From NCBI GenBank assembly GCA_902810755.1, contig CADDYT010000099.1:1-23872 (forward strand): a stretch of 23,872 bases of DNA. The letters are read 5' to 3'. Numbering within the stretch: the stretch's first letter is position 1; every line of letters starts with the position of its first letter. A program made the translations under genes and the position numbers. Below are positions 9,364 through 17,785 of the stretch, one piece after another. The notes beneath the pieces were generated by a model. The model was not told where the DNA came from, did not search any database, and was given only the letters and a program-made list of their open reading frames with translations. The DNA is from Chloroflexota bacterium. GTDB lineage: Bacteria; Chloroflexota; Ktedonobacteria; Ktedonobacterales; Ktedonobacteraceae.

Positions 9364-12300
9364 ATGCAAGTGATTGAATCAACGATGAGCCAGCGCAGCC
9401 AGATGGCTCTGCCCTCCGCAGCCTTTGTGGTTGACGTGCGCGGTATCAGTGATGATAACGTCATCAAATGGCTGAAAATGGAAATCACCGACCTTGCCGG
9501 TGAAATGAAGAGCTATGATGTCTACCACTGGCGCAATCTGACCGAGTTTCTCTCGTTTCGTACCGCTCCCCTTGTGAGGGAACATGAGGCCGCTCGCGAC
9601 TATCGGCAGCCTGAGAGAGAAGAGCGAGAGCCAGGCTATGGGCTGACCGGCCTCATTCCTGAGCAGAATCCTGAAGATAGTTTCTCCTTCTATAACCTGC
9701 GCGAGACGACAGAATCCGAACACATGCCGTTCAATCTTGTTGAACAGACGCTCAACGAAATGATCGACGAGATTAACCGCATTCGGAATAACCGCATTGC
9801 GGCGGTCAAAGATGTGCCGCCGAGCGCCATTCCCGGACGCAGCGGCCAGGATGCGACTGTGCGCATCATCTTTCTTACCGATGTCACCTACCCCGATTCG
9901 CTGACCAGCGCGGCCTTCTACGCGGAGCGTTTGAAGAATCACTACCGGAAATTTGATCGCCCCGGCCATCAGCCGCTGGTCAACATCACGGTACTGTGCC
10001 TGGGAAACAGTGGAGAAGCCGGTCCTCCGACGGCGTTGATCAAAGGGCTGAGCAGAAACAATAGCTGGGATCACCTGGATTCCCTCATCTTAAGCGAAAA
10101 CTTCCGTGAAGATGGGGCATTGATTGATGGAAAGGCGCAGGCATACGTCGCTGAGCTGCTGCTCTATGTCCTCCTGATTATTCCGCCACTGGGCGTCGGG
10201 CCGGCCACGACAGATGACAACCGCAGCAAGCCTTCTGAAAATGGGAATGAGGATCAGGCAAAGGCGGAGAAGAAACTCAGTCTGCCCGCCAATACCTATG
10301 TGGTGGGGCTGGCCGCCCTTGAGTATTCCGCGCGCTGGGGCCATCGCTGGGTCAATTTCGGTATGACGAAAGAAGTGATTGACATGCTGCGCCAGAGGCC
10401 CGCCAGCGCGGGTAAGGAGAAGGTGCGCCTGGCGGACATGGCGGAGAGCTGGTTTCAGGGCTGGTGTCAGCAGGTACGCAAAACGATTCCCGATGCTGTA
10501 CCCGGCACTGTCCCGGCGCTCGGAGGCATCAAAAATGCGTATGAGGCCGGTCGCACGCAGCATGTCTTCACAACGCGCGAGTTCAATTTTCACCTGGGCA
10601 AGGGAACGATTCACGACCTGGAACGCTACCTGGCCCGGCTGGAGCAAACCTATGTTACAACTAGCAGCGACGCGGCTTTACAGGATGCGCTTATCCAGGG
10701 CAGCACGCAGATCATGCAGGCGCTACGTGAACGCGACCACCTGCCACTGAAAGAGCGAAAAATGAACCGGCTGGGAGCGTTACAGGTCGAGGCGGAACAG
10801 GTGCTGGCCCATGAGAAATTCTTCACCGGCGCCGTCGGCTCCATCCCTCGCGCCTGTGTGGAACTGGAAGCACTGGGAAGCAGTATCGCGCATTTCCAGC
10901 AAAAACACCAGGCCAGTGACCTCAACCCTGTCCTGATGAGGGATACCATGCAGCAGCGCCAGCGGAAGTTGCACGAGGCGGGTACAAACAAGATCAACGC
11001 CCTGAAAAAGCATCTTGCTCGCTGGCCCTTGCTGGCCGGCACCTCATTTATGCGGCGGTTGCTCGGCGGGCTGACCTTCCTGGCAGCCATTTTGCTGACG
11101 GTGGTACTCATTTTCGCCGGAGCGGCATGGCTGCATCACCTCATCGTTGAAAGGATGACGGGCCTGCTCGGCTTCGTTGATGCTTCTATCCCCATCCTGG
11201 ATATTCCGGCTCTGGAAATGATCGCAGCCGTTGTGGCCATATTCGCAGTTATCGGCGAGGCTGCGCTGCTCTATCCGCTTTTGTTGAACCCGAATGGGTT
11301 TGACAGGAAGGGGCGCGGCCTGTATATCGAACTGGGCTTTCTGATTGCGCTGGCGGTGCTGGGCCTGATGGCCCTGTTCGTGAGCTACTCGCTGGCAAAT
11401 CTGGGGACGCTGCTCAATGATCCGGTGAGTCTGCAATACCTGACCTGGCTGACTTTCTATCCGGCAACCGGCTTTTTTGCCATCGTCGTCGTCTTACTGG
11501 TCCTGTTTGTCGAGATCTGTTACTTCTTCTGGTGGCTGGGATACCTCAGAAGAGAGCGCCAGCGTATTGTCAGATCGCTGCACAGGCAACACGAGAGGGA
11601 TATTCAGGATGTCCTGGACTTCATCGGCGATGACGTAGCCCTCGAACTTGCCCAACGTGCCGAGTTGACCGACGGCAATGGAGGAGCCGGTCCATATTAT
11701 GAGCGCCTGCTCGCCCTGTCTAACCTGCTCGATAGACTGGCGACCATAGCGCGCGAGCAGCAGAAGCTGGCGGCTGAGCGGTTGCTGTTCAACCAGAGCG
11801 AAAGGCAACAGGGAACGACCGGCCAATCGGAAGGCCTCTGGTTGAATTTGCACACTCGCGATGAGGCGCTGGAAGTGAATAAGATGATTGGCAAGTATAA
11901 AGACTTGCAGGAGCAACTGGCGCGAGAGAATGTCGCTCTCAGGGAACTGGCGGAATTCATTGTGCGTGTGGAGGGTGTGGAAAAAGCTTCGGAGATCGGG
12001 CAGGACATTCTGGACAGGCAGGAGACAGCCGGAAATGAGAAGCGCCTGTCGGAACTGTTCATGGCCTCTCTGGCGGCTATTACCATGCGTTTCGCCATCA
12101 ATCCCCTTTCCATCAGAACGGTAGACCTTGAAAGTGATTATTATCAGGATATCCAGCAATCCCTCGCCGCTGAAGTGCCGACCCTCGGCTGGCTGGTGCA
12201 GACCCTGAATAACCGCATCAGCAAGGCCGTCCTTCAGTTTTCGACGGAGAAAGAGGATGACATCCCGTTCGATTTCGGCGAGGCTGGCAGGGAGTTTGCC

Positions 12301-12855
12301 GCGCACTCCATGGCGCTGTGGGGAGAACTCTTCTGGTTGCATAGAGATGCAGAGTTGCGGCGTATCCTGAAACTGGATGGCATTTTAGCGCACCTGGTTC
12401 GCCAGTTGCAGGGTAACTACGATCCTCGTGCTATCATGCGTCGTCTGCTGATGCATACGACTCTCTTCGGGCGCAGCCTGCGCACCGGCCAGAAGGTAGA
12501 GTTCTACCTCCTGCTCGCGCCTTCACAGCAGAGCGGCGGTTTCCGGCAGGGGCTGAGAAGCCAGACAACACCGCCCATCATTGATTTTCCCGATGTGGAG
12601 CGGATCCTGCTCTTAGCGGCCAGGCGTTTTGTGGCCGAACCGGTGATCCTGCGCGAACTCCAGCAGGAACCGCTCAAGGAATTGGCCGCCGGTGACAGCA
12701 ATGGCAGTAGCCATCAGCCCGTTGACATAGCCGACCCAACGGTTGTTATTCCTGATAATGACCTCGATAGTGCAGACAATGGCTCTGTCACCGCTCAGGT
12801 AGTTGACGCGCAAGATCAGGCCAATGCTGGCGGTAACAGTTCAACCATTCCATAG
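9364..12855 (+). CDS. Large membrane protein B, paralogue of the preceding gene
   Basis: The product has 1163 aa. It shares the layout and motifs of protein A: AAFVVDVR near residue 20, VRIIFLTDV at 166-174, and TYVVGLAALEYSARW at 311-325, with LEYSARW identical in both. Four membrane helices are visible at about 570-589, 617-637, 656-675 and 704-726. The C-terminal 430 residues are helical and end in an acidic, Asp/Asn-rich tail. ATG 9364 has AGGAGG nine nt upstream; the in-frame ATG 9355 directly abuts AGGAGG and is a worse start. The gene follows protein A by 32 nt and is the last of the array before a hairpin. Two such proteins could form a heteromeric membrane platform; that is inference. 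No enzymatic motif is seen. Confidence 0.8.
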   Translation: MQVIESTMSQRSQMALPSAAFVVDVRGISDDNVIKWLKMEITDLAGEMKSYDVYHWRNLTEFLSFRTAPLVREHEAARDYRQPEREEREPGYGLTGLIPEQNPEDSFSFYNLRETTESEHMPFNLVEQTLNEMIDEINRIRNNRIAAVKDVPPSAIPGRSGQDATVRIIFLTDVTYPDSLTSAAFYAERLKNHYRKFDRPGHQPLVNITVLCLGNSGEAGPPTALIKGLSRNNSWDHLDSLILSENFREDGALIDGKAQAYVAELLLYVLLIIPPLGVGPATTDDNRSKPSENGNEDQAKAEKKLSLPANTYVVGLAALEYSARWGHRWVNFGMTKEVIDMLRQRPASAGKEKVRLADMAESWFQGWCQQVRKTIPDAVPGTVPALGGIKNAYEAGRTQHVFTTREFNFHLGKGTIHDLERYLARLEQTYVTTSSDAALQDALIQGSTQIMQALRERDHLPLKERKMNRLGALQVEAEQVLAHEKFFTGAVGSIPRACVELEALGSSIAHFQQKHQASDLNPVLMRDTMQQRQRKLHEAGTNKINALKKHLARWPLLAGTSFMRRLLGGLTFLAAILLTVVLIFAGAAWLHHLIVERMTGLLGFVDASIPILDIPALEMIAAVVAIFAVIGEAALLYPLLLNPNGFDRKGRGLYIELGFLIALAVLGLMALFVSYSLANLGTLLNDPVSLQYLTWLTFYPATGFFAIVVVLLVLFVEICYFFWWLGYLRRERQRIVRSLHRQHERDIQDVLDFIGDDVALELAQRAELTDGNGGAGPYYERLLALSNLLDRLATIAREQQKLAAERLLFNQSERQQGTTGQSEGLWLNLHTRDEALEVNKMIGKYKDLQEQLARENVALRELAEFIVRVEGVEKASEIGQDILDRQETAGNEKRLSELFMASLAAITMRFAINPLSIRTVDLESDYYQDIQQSLAAEVPTLGWLVQTLNNRISKAVLQFSTEKEDDIPFDFGEAGREFAAHSMALWGELFWLHRDAELRRILKLDGILAHLVRQLQGNYDPRAIMRRLLMHTTLFGRSLRTGQKVEFYLLLAPSQQSGGFRQGLRSQTTPPIIDFPDVERILLLAARRFVAEPVILRELQQEPLKELAAGDSNGSSHQPVDIADPTVVIPDNDLDSADNGSVTAQVVDAQDQANAGGNSSTIP

Positions 12856-12859
12856 TGTA

Positions 12860-12902
12860 ATGCGTTGTTCATATGCTTGTCGAACAGCTATGAACAACGC
12901 AT
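12860..12902 (+). terminator. Perfect 14-bp hairpin ending the vWA-tubulin array
   Basis: ATGCGTTGTTCATA (12860-12873) and TATGAACAACGCAT (12889-12902) are exact reverse complements around a 15-nt loop. The hairpin begins 4 nt after the stop of membrane protein B and lies before the sigma-factor promoter. There is no pure T-run, but CTTCTCAGTCTCTCT follows. Its symmetry would also allow a protein-binding site. Confidence 0.65.
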
Positions 12903-12945
12903 CTTCTCAGTCTCTCTAGAGAAAACGCAAATAGCAGTACCATAA

Positions 12946-12974
12946 TTGCAACTTCAGAGCGAACGTTGTAATAT
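12946..12974 (+). promoter_or_regulatory. Candidate promoter of the sigma-factor gene
   Basis: TTGCAA (12946-12951) and TAATAT (12969-12974) are separated by 17 nt, the best sigma-70 spacing, 45 nt upstream of the sigma-factor ATG. Each hexamer matches consensus at four of six positions. A self-recognised ECF-type promoter in the same place cannot be excluded. Confidence 0.4.
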
Positions 12975-13019
12975 GAAGAAAGAAGGTGAGGCCGCATTTT
13001 ACGATAAGGACGGTATGCT

Positions 13020-13646
13020 ATGCGTAGTAAGCGAGACGATGCAGATGTCGAGGAACTTGAGCTTATCCAGAAGCTCGCCGAAGTGAAGGGGGTGGAAAAC
13101 CACTTTGGAAAACTGTATGAATGTTACAGCGCCAGATTGTATGGCTTTGCCTGCCGAATACTGATGACAAGAGGTATGACCGGCTCCCCTTCTGTAGAAG
13201 GAGAGGATATTTTGCAACAGGCGATGCTTAATGCTTTTCAGGCACTGCAAGGATTTTCCAGGGAGCGTATCCTGCAACTTCATTTATCTGCCTGGCTATA
13301 TAAAATCACCTTGAACGCGGCCCGGCGTAACATAGAACAACGCTCCCGCGTGCAGGTAGGGGGAGAGGAGTTTGAGAACGCGATCAAAGAACTCTGTGAC
13401 GGAACAACGCCGGCGACCATCGCGGAACGCAGGGACCAGCTGGAGAGAATTCTTAGAGCGGTTGAGACTCTCCCCTCCCCGTATGCAGAGGTAGCTGTCC
13501 TGTATTTTATCGACGACATGAAACAAGACGATATTGCGACAAAACTTGGAAGGACTCTCTCGGCTGTCAAAACACAGGTGATGCGCGCAAAACAGTTACT
13601 GCGACCGGCTTTACGCCAGTTGATAGAGGAGGCATCTCATGAATGA
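13020..13646 (+). CDS. ECF-type RNA polymerase sigma factor
   Basis: The product has 208 aa. The sigma-2 region spans about 27-108 (HFGKLYECYSARLYGFACRI, EDILQQAMLNAF, AWLYKITLNAARR), and the sigma-4 region about 139-195, with a helix-turn-helix DDIATKLGRTLSAVKTQVMRAK. No sigma-3 domain is present, as in ECF (group IV) factors, which direct core polymerase to specific promoters. AAGGA lies nine nt before the ATG. The gene overlaps the next one by 8 nt, so the HEAT-repeat protein is probably translationally coupled, in the place where an anti-sigma factor often sits. Its location between the tubulin array and the pseudokinase gene suggests it may control one or both; this is inference. Confidence 0.85.
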   Translation: MRSKRDDADVEELELIQKLAEVKGVENHFGKLYECYSARLYGFACRILMTRGMTGSPSVEGEDILQQAMLNAFQALQGFSRERILQLHLSAWLYKITLNAARRNIEQRSRVQVGGEEFENAIKELCDGTTPATIAERRDQLERILRAVETLPSPYAEVAVLYFIDDMKQDDIATKLGRTLSAVKTQVMRAKQLLRPALRQLIEEASHE

Positions 13647-14829
13647 AAACAGGGACGAAGTAACAACAGAGGGTCGTGGCTACACAGGGCGTGGGAAGGG
13701 CAAGGCAAATTCAGGAAAAATGACGCCGAGAAAGTCGCTACAGGCAGAGATTTTAGCGCGGTTTGGCCTGGTGGAACAACCGGTGCGCAATCCTTTAGAG
13801 GCGTTGAAAAACCCTCATGCTCACTGGATCGCGCAGGTACAGGCGGTGCAGACACTCGCGCAATCAGAGCAGGCCGCTACGAATGTGCAGGAGATTATAC
13901 GTATTCTGGACGATCTGAGCAGGCATCCCGCGCTGCGTGCTGCTGCCGCTCGCGCGCTTGCAGACCTGTGGAAACGGAAACTGATACCGCTGGCTCCTTT
14001 TGTCAAAGCACTGACCGATCCCGATCTGGATGTACGGGTCGCCGCGATACAGGCATTAAAAGCGGTAGAAGCGTACAACGTCTCAGACGTTTTAGTGAAA
14101 CAGGTGTCGGCATTGCTCGAAGAGGCGAAGCGGCAGGAATATGCCTCCAACAACCAGTACAGGCGGCTGCGGATGGCTATTCTGCAATGGTTCGGGCTGT
14201 TGAAAAAAGAGGGTACCTTCTCGTCTCTGGAAGATGCGCTCAACGACCGTGACTGGGAGATTCGCGATGCTGCCGTGCAGGCCATTGGCGCCATTGTGAA
14301 AAGTCTGCCTCCCGATGATGTGCGACGTAAACGGCTGGAAGCATCTCTGGAAGCAATGATTGATCGTGAGGAAGACCATGTCGTGCTGCAATCGCTCATA
14401 CTGGCCCTCAAGGATCACACTCCCTTTCGCACCCGACTGCTACGCGGGTCCAACAGGATCAAAGAAAAGATGGCCCATATTCTGGGAGACCCGGAAGAAC
14501 AGGCAGATGCAAGTGAACTGGAAACCGACATCAGCGTTTTGATTGCTGTCGCCCATGACAGCAACGCCGATAGCGCAGTGCGCAGCGCGGCCATATTGAG
14601 ATTGGCGCGCCTGCTGGGCCGGGCGCAGCCGCGTCAGCAGGCCGATATCAAGACTCTGTTATCCGCTCTATTGCGCAATCCCGGCAGAGGAATAAAGGAT
14701 GCCGTGGAAATTCTGCAAGATGTTGTGAATCTGCCTTCTTCTAGCAGAGCCGATTCGCTGGCGCAGGAGCGCAAAAAGAACTCGCAGATCGGTATGAACG
14801 ACTTCCGCGCGCACAGGAATGATACGTAG
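13639..14829 (+). CDS. HEAT-repeat protein coupled to the sigma factor
   Basis: The product has 396 aa, is soluble, and has no signal peptide or membrane helix. The first 35 residues are basic and Gly-rich (GRGYTGRGKGKANSGK). The rest is helical with HEAT-like units, clearest at about 95-160 (LRAAAARALADLWK, DPDLDVRVAAIQALKAV) and 200-240 (DRDWEIRDAAVQAIGAI). HEAT solenoids serve as protein-binding scaffolds. A strong AGAGGAGG six nt before the ATG, inside the sigma-factor gene, supports this start. By position it could be a non-membrane anti-sigma or sigma cofactor, but nothing in the sequence resembles a classical zinc-binding anti-sigma domain, so the function is open. Confidence 0.75.
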   Translation: MNENRDEVTTEGRGYTGRGKGKANSGKMTPRKSLQAEILARFGLVEQPVRNPLEALKNPHAHWIAQVQAVQTLAQSEQAATNVQEIIRILDDLSRHPALRAAAARALADLWKRKLIPLAPFVKALTDPDLDVRVAAIQALKAVEAYNVSDVLVKQVSALLEEAKRQEYASNNQYRRLRMAILQWFGLLKKEGTFSSLEDALNDRDWEIRDAAVQAIGAIVKSLPPDDVRRKRLEASLEAMIDREEDHVVLQSLILALKDHTPFRTRLLRGSNRIKEKMAHILGDPEEQADASELETDISVLIAVAHDSNADSAVRSAAILRLARLLGRAQPRQQADIKTLLSALLRNPGRGIKDAVEILQDVVNLPSSSRADSLAQERKKNSQIGMNDFRAHRNDT

Positions 14830-15179
14830 CCTTCAGCATACCAGGACGTAGCTCGCTTCATAGGATCGATACCATTCGGCTGTGTTTCCTCTCAGCCGTC
14901 AGCATCGGCGTATACCATCTCTGCCCCTGGTTATTCCATCGATAGAAAAAGTATTATGAGCGAAATTGCTATTTACTGTGTATTGCCCCGTTTCTGCCAT
15001 CACTAAAATACTATAATTCGTTCTATGATTTGATGCTTTGCAAGTGAATGCGTTAGAGATACTTGACAGATCGGCGAACGTATGCTTATTATAGAAGTAG
15101 CGCATTTATCAATCTCCTTTAAGAACGGAATAACGTAAGCAGATTGTTAGACAGTCAGGATGACTGAGGAGGGGGATAT
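14830..15179. other. 350-bp intergenic region, AT-rich, with one promoter
   Basis: There is no supported gene here. A weak 6-bp hairpin (CGGCTG 14877-14882 with CAGCCG 14893-14898) might mark the end of the HEAT transcript. The right half is AT-rich and holds the promoter at 15063-15092. A leader of about 80 nt follows before the pseudokinase start. Confidence 0.6.
15063..15092 (+). promoter_or_regulatory. Strong sigma-70-type promoter of the pseudokinase-WD40 gene
   Basis: A perfect -35 TTGACA (15063-15068) and TATTAT (15087-15092, five of six) are separated by 18 nt, about 88 nt upstream of the ATG at 15180. It is the best consensus promoter in the window, so this gene pair can be expressed by the housekeeping sigma factor. 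Confidence 0.65.
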
Positions 15180-17246
15180 ATGGCATCCCCGTCATCATAT
15201 AACGGTAATCTGGACGACTATGAACTCATCGGGCGGATTAGAGAACTCGAAATCGGCGATGAGGCAGAGTGGTGGCTTGCCAGACCGCAGCGCGGGTCTG
15301 ATACAGGTACAGAGTATTTGCTCAAGAAGTATCGCGCACGTCTGAAAACTGCGGAAGAGAGAGAGGCATTTCTCAGCAACGCCGGGCGTCTCAGGCAGTT
15401 TTCGTACTCCCGGGAAGCGATTTCTATCAGAGAGCAAATTCCGCAGGTGTTTGATCTGGGGGTGCAAGCTGGCGGCACAGCGTTTATCGTGCTGGAAAAC
15501 CAGCGCGATACTCTGGGGGAGACACTCAGGGAAAAGCATCAGGGAGGGCCGGTTCCGCTGGCCGAAGTGCGGGAATATGTACGGCAAATCTGTGGCGTGC
15601 TATCAGTGGCGCACGAGCAGGGTATAAGTTGTCTGAACCTTGCGCCCCATTACGTGCGTGTTCGTGATGATGGAAGGCTTCTGCTGCTGGACTTCAAGCT
15701 GCTGAATCTTACAGACTACCCGTTAATCGTTTCCGGCTATCTGGCCCCGGAACAGTCGGGTACTGATCCCTCTGCTGTTGGACCTCTCACCGATCAATAT
15801 GGTCTGGCGATGCTCATTGGCACACTCTTGATCGGTTCGGAGCCACCGCGACGCACTCCGGCGAATTTCTATCAACGGCCATCGTTTGATGGTATTCTGC
15901 CTGCGTTAGTGCCGGTTCTCAGAAAGGCGACCGAGGCTGATCCGGGGAACCGCTATCAAGACGGTGATGTTGCATTCGGTCCGGGACCCGGACCGAATGC
16001 AACAGCTTTTCTCATCGTTCAATCTATTATCACTTTCAGGAGAGCTTTTGACAATGCCTGTCCCTCGTCTCTGGCTGCAACGGCTAACCAGGCTGCGAAC
16101 CCGGTGAACACGGAAGCGGATCGAGTCGTCCAGACGCCGACGGCGAGCAGGGGTCAAAGACACTCATCACAACCGCTGAAGAGCAGGATTGAAGTCCTTT
16201 TCAACAACATTGAACAGCTTTTCAGGACTCGCATGAGTCGCCGTAGAGTCGTGATAGGTATATCTGCTGCCCTCCTTCTCCTGCTGGGAGGTTGGGAGGC
16301 AGTCGAATACATAGAACGCCACATTCCATTGTACACATTTCACAGCCACCATGCTGCCGTGACGCATATTGCCGTGTTGCCCGATGGTCGTGTCGTTTCG
16401 GGCGACGCGACCGGGCATGTTTTTCTCTGGTCTATAGGGGAGCAGGGAAGGCCTCAGCAACTAGTCGGTGAACTGGGTGAGATAGTCGGGCTGGGGTGCC
16501 TGTCGCAGGATGGCAATACATATATTGCTGCGCTCGATGTGACAGGATACCTGTGCATCTGGAATACGAGCGGCGATATAAAGATGAGTGGAGAGCTTTC
16601 CGGGAATCCTTCTGCCCTGGCGTGGTCGCAGCTCGTTACTCATGGCCAGACTCACGATCATCTTCTGGTGGTCATGGATCAGCTAGTGAAGGTCTATGAC
16701 GATATCCTGAAGGGCTTCGGAGATGGTGATTCACCCTATACCGGGCATCAAGGGAGAGTAACAGGTCTAGCCTTCTTTCCTGACCGCCATACCGACCTGG
16801 CCGCCTCTTCTGCGATTGATGGGACGGTGCATATCTGGGAGACGGAGACCGCGATCCGCAAAGGGGAGCCTATAGACCCCTACGGACCAGAAGATCGTCA
16901 ACCCATAATGTGCATCTGCTGGAGTTCTGATGGGCATTCCCTTGCTTTCGCCACTCAAGATGGCGGCGTGCAGGTATGGGACGTAGAGGAAAGAAATTTC
17001 AAATTTTCCTATTCCGGTCATCAAGCTCCGGTAAACAGTATTGCCATCAGCCAGAACGGCAGGCTGTTCGCTTCAGGCGGCGACGATCAGACGGTGCAGA
17101 TCTGGGAGAGTGACACTGGCAAAAACGTGTATACTTACAGGGGTCACACGGATTCTGTCAACCAGGTTGTATGGGTGGGGAATAAATACATCCTTTCGAC
17201 CGGTTCCGACACAAAGGTGATGGTCTGGTTACCTCGCTCCGGCTGA
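15180..17246 (+). CDS. Pseudokinase - transmembrane - WD40 repeat protein
   Basis: The product has 688 aa. Residues 12-262 have a Ser/Thr kinase-like plan: YLLKKY near 46-51, VAHEQGI before the catalytic loop, LLLLDFK, GYLAPEQ at 187-192, and TDQYGLAMLIGTLL. Key residues are lost: the HRD triplet reads CLN (151-153), the catalytic-loop Lys and Asn positions are Ala and Tyr, and DFG is DFK (171-173). Catalysis is therefore doubtful. A variable linker leads to one membrane helix (about 357-374), then 300 residues of WD40 repeats (DGTVHIW, GGVQVWD, DQTVQIWES; about six or seven blades). Topology: kinase-like domain inside, propeller outside, if inserted like typical bacterial kinases. GAGGAGGGGG precedes the ATG. 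A 37-nt perfect palindrome lies in the linker-coding DNA. Inferred role: signalling scaffold. Confidence 0.8.
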   Translation: MASPSSYNGNLDDYELIGRIRELEIGDEAEWWLARPQRGSDTGTEYLLKKYRARLKTAEEREAFLSNAGRLRQFSYSREAISIREQIPQVFDLGVQAGGTAFIVLENQRDTLGETLREKHQGGPVPLAEVREYVRQICGVLSVAHEQGISCLNLAPHYVRVRDDGRLLLLDFKLLNLTDYPLIVSGYLAPEQSGTDPSAVGPLTDQYGLAMLIGTLLIGSEPPRRTPANFYQRPSFDGILPALVPVLRKATEADPGNRYQDGDVAFGPGPGPNATAFLIVQSIITFRRAFDNACPSSLAATANQAANPVNTEADRVVQTPTASRGQRHSSQPLKSRIEVLFNNIEQLFRTRMSRRRVVIGISAALLLLLGGWEAVEYIERHIPLYTFHSHHAAVTHIAVLPDGRVVSGDATGHVFLWSIGEQGRPQQLVGELGEIVGLGCLSQDGNTYIAALDVTGYLCIWNTSGDIKMSGELSGNPSALAWSQLVTHGQTHDHLLVVMDQLVKVYDDILKGFGDGDSPYTGHQGRVTGLAFFPDRHTDLAASSAIDGTVHIWETETAIRKGEPIDPYGPEDRQPIMCICWSSDGHSLAFATQDGGVQVWDVEERNFKFSYSGHQAPVNSIAISQNGRLFASGGDDQTVQIWESDTGKNVYTYRGHTDSVNQVVWVGNKYILSTGSDTKVMVWLPRSG
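15968..16004. repeat. 37-nt perfect palindrome inside the pseudokinase-WD40 coding sequence
   Basis: TGTTGCATTCGGTCCGGG (15968-15985), a single central A (15986) and its exact reverse complement (15987-16004) form an 18-bp inverted repeat with no real loop. It encodes about residues 263-275 at the border between the kinase-like domain and the linker, and keeps the frame open. Confidence 0.9.
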
Positions 17247-17277
17247 GCCTGTTTTCTTGAGAAGGCAGGGAGCAAGT

Positions 17278-17661
17278 ATGAGCAAACAGAATGATGACCA
17301 GGTGCCTGTTTCCCAGGATAGATTTATTGCCAGTGGGCTTATTGGCGTGAGCCTGCTTGTTTTAGAGGTGTTTCTGTATACCGGGTTAAGCGATCTCTCT
17401 GTGACTGTTTCTGTCATTGCCTTCGCGGTAGCTATTCCGATGCTGGCAATGTTTGTCCTTACGATTACCGTTGCCGGGCCAATGCCGGGTAGTAAGGGGC
17501 TGGATTTGCTGTTCTATACAGGCATACTGGCTGCTGCGATAGGCGTAGCGGCCTCGTTTTTCCACGTCTCTCCGCTGGCTGGCATCATCTTTGTCGTCAG
17601 TGGCATCATCTCCGTAATCATTCATGCGACCGTCATCAGGCAACAGAGGACAGGCGCCTGA
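17278..17661 (+). CDS. Small four-helix integral membrane protein
   Basis: The product has 127 aa. After a polar N-terminus of about 15 residues, four hydrophobic segments follow (about 16-35, 42-64, 75-95, 99-120), ending in a short basic tail. No family is recognised and no catalytic motif is visible. AGGGAG lies five nt before the ATG. The gene starts 31 nt after the pseudokinase-WD40 stop with no hairpin between, so the two are probably co-transcribed. It may be a membrane partner of that protein; this is inference. Confidence 0.7.
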   Translation: MSKQNDDQVPVSQDRFIASGLIGVSLLVLEVFLYTGLSDLSVTVSVIAFAVAIPMLAMFVLTITVAGPMPGSKGLDLLFYTGILAAAIGVAASFFHVSPLAGIIFVVSGIISVIIHATVIRQQRTGA

Positions 17662-17746
17662 AATCTCTTCCCGGTTAGCTCTAAACCCTGATCCAGTCTG
17701 CCTTCTCTCCCTCTGCAACCTTCCGCGCCTTCGCTCGTCTAAGTAG

Positions 17747-17775
17747 TAGACAGTATGTATCACATGTGTTATATC
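17747..17775 (+). promoter_or_regulatory. Possible promoter giving a nearly leaderless dnaJ-like mRNA
   Basis: TAGACA (17747-17752) and TATATC (17770-17775) are 17 nt apart. Transcription would begin around 17782, only about 4 nt before the ATG at 17786. No Shine-Dalgarno sequence precedes that ATG, which agrees with a leaderless start. Confidence 0.35.
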
Positions 17776-17785
17776 TGATTAACCT

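Noticed and set aside
14877..14898. Terminator after the HEAT-repeat gene
   Set aside because: Only a 6-bp stem with a 10-nt loop and no T-run.
15968..16160. Frameshift in the pseudokinase-WD40 gene at the palindrome
   Set aside because: The frame stays open to the membrane helix and WD40 domain, and other frames do not give a better kinase ending.
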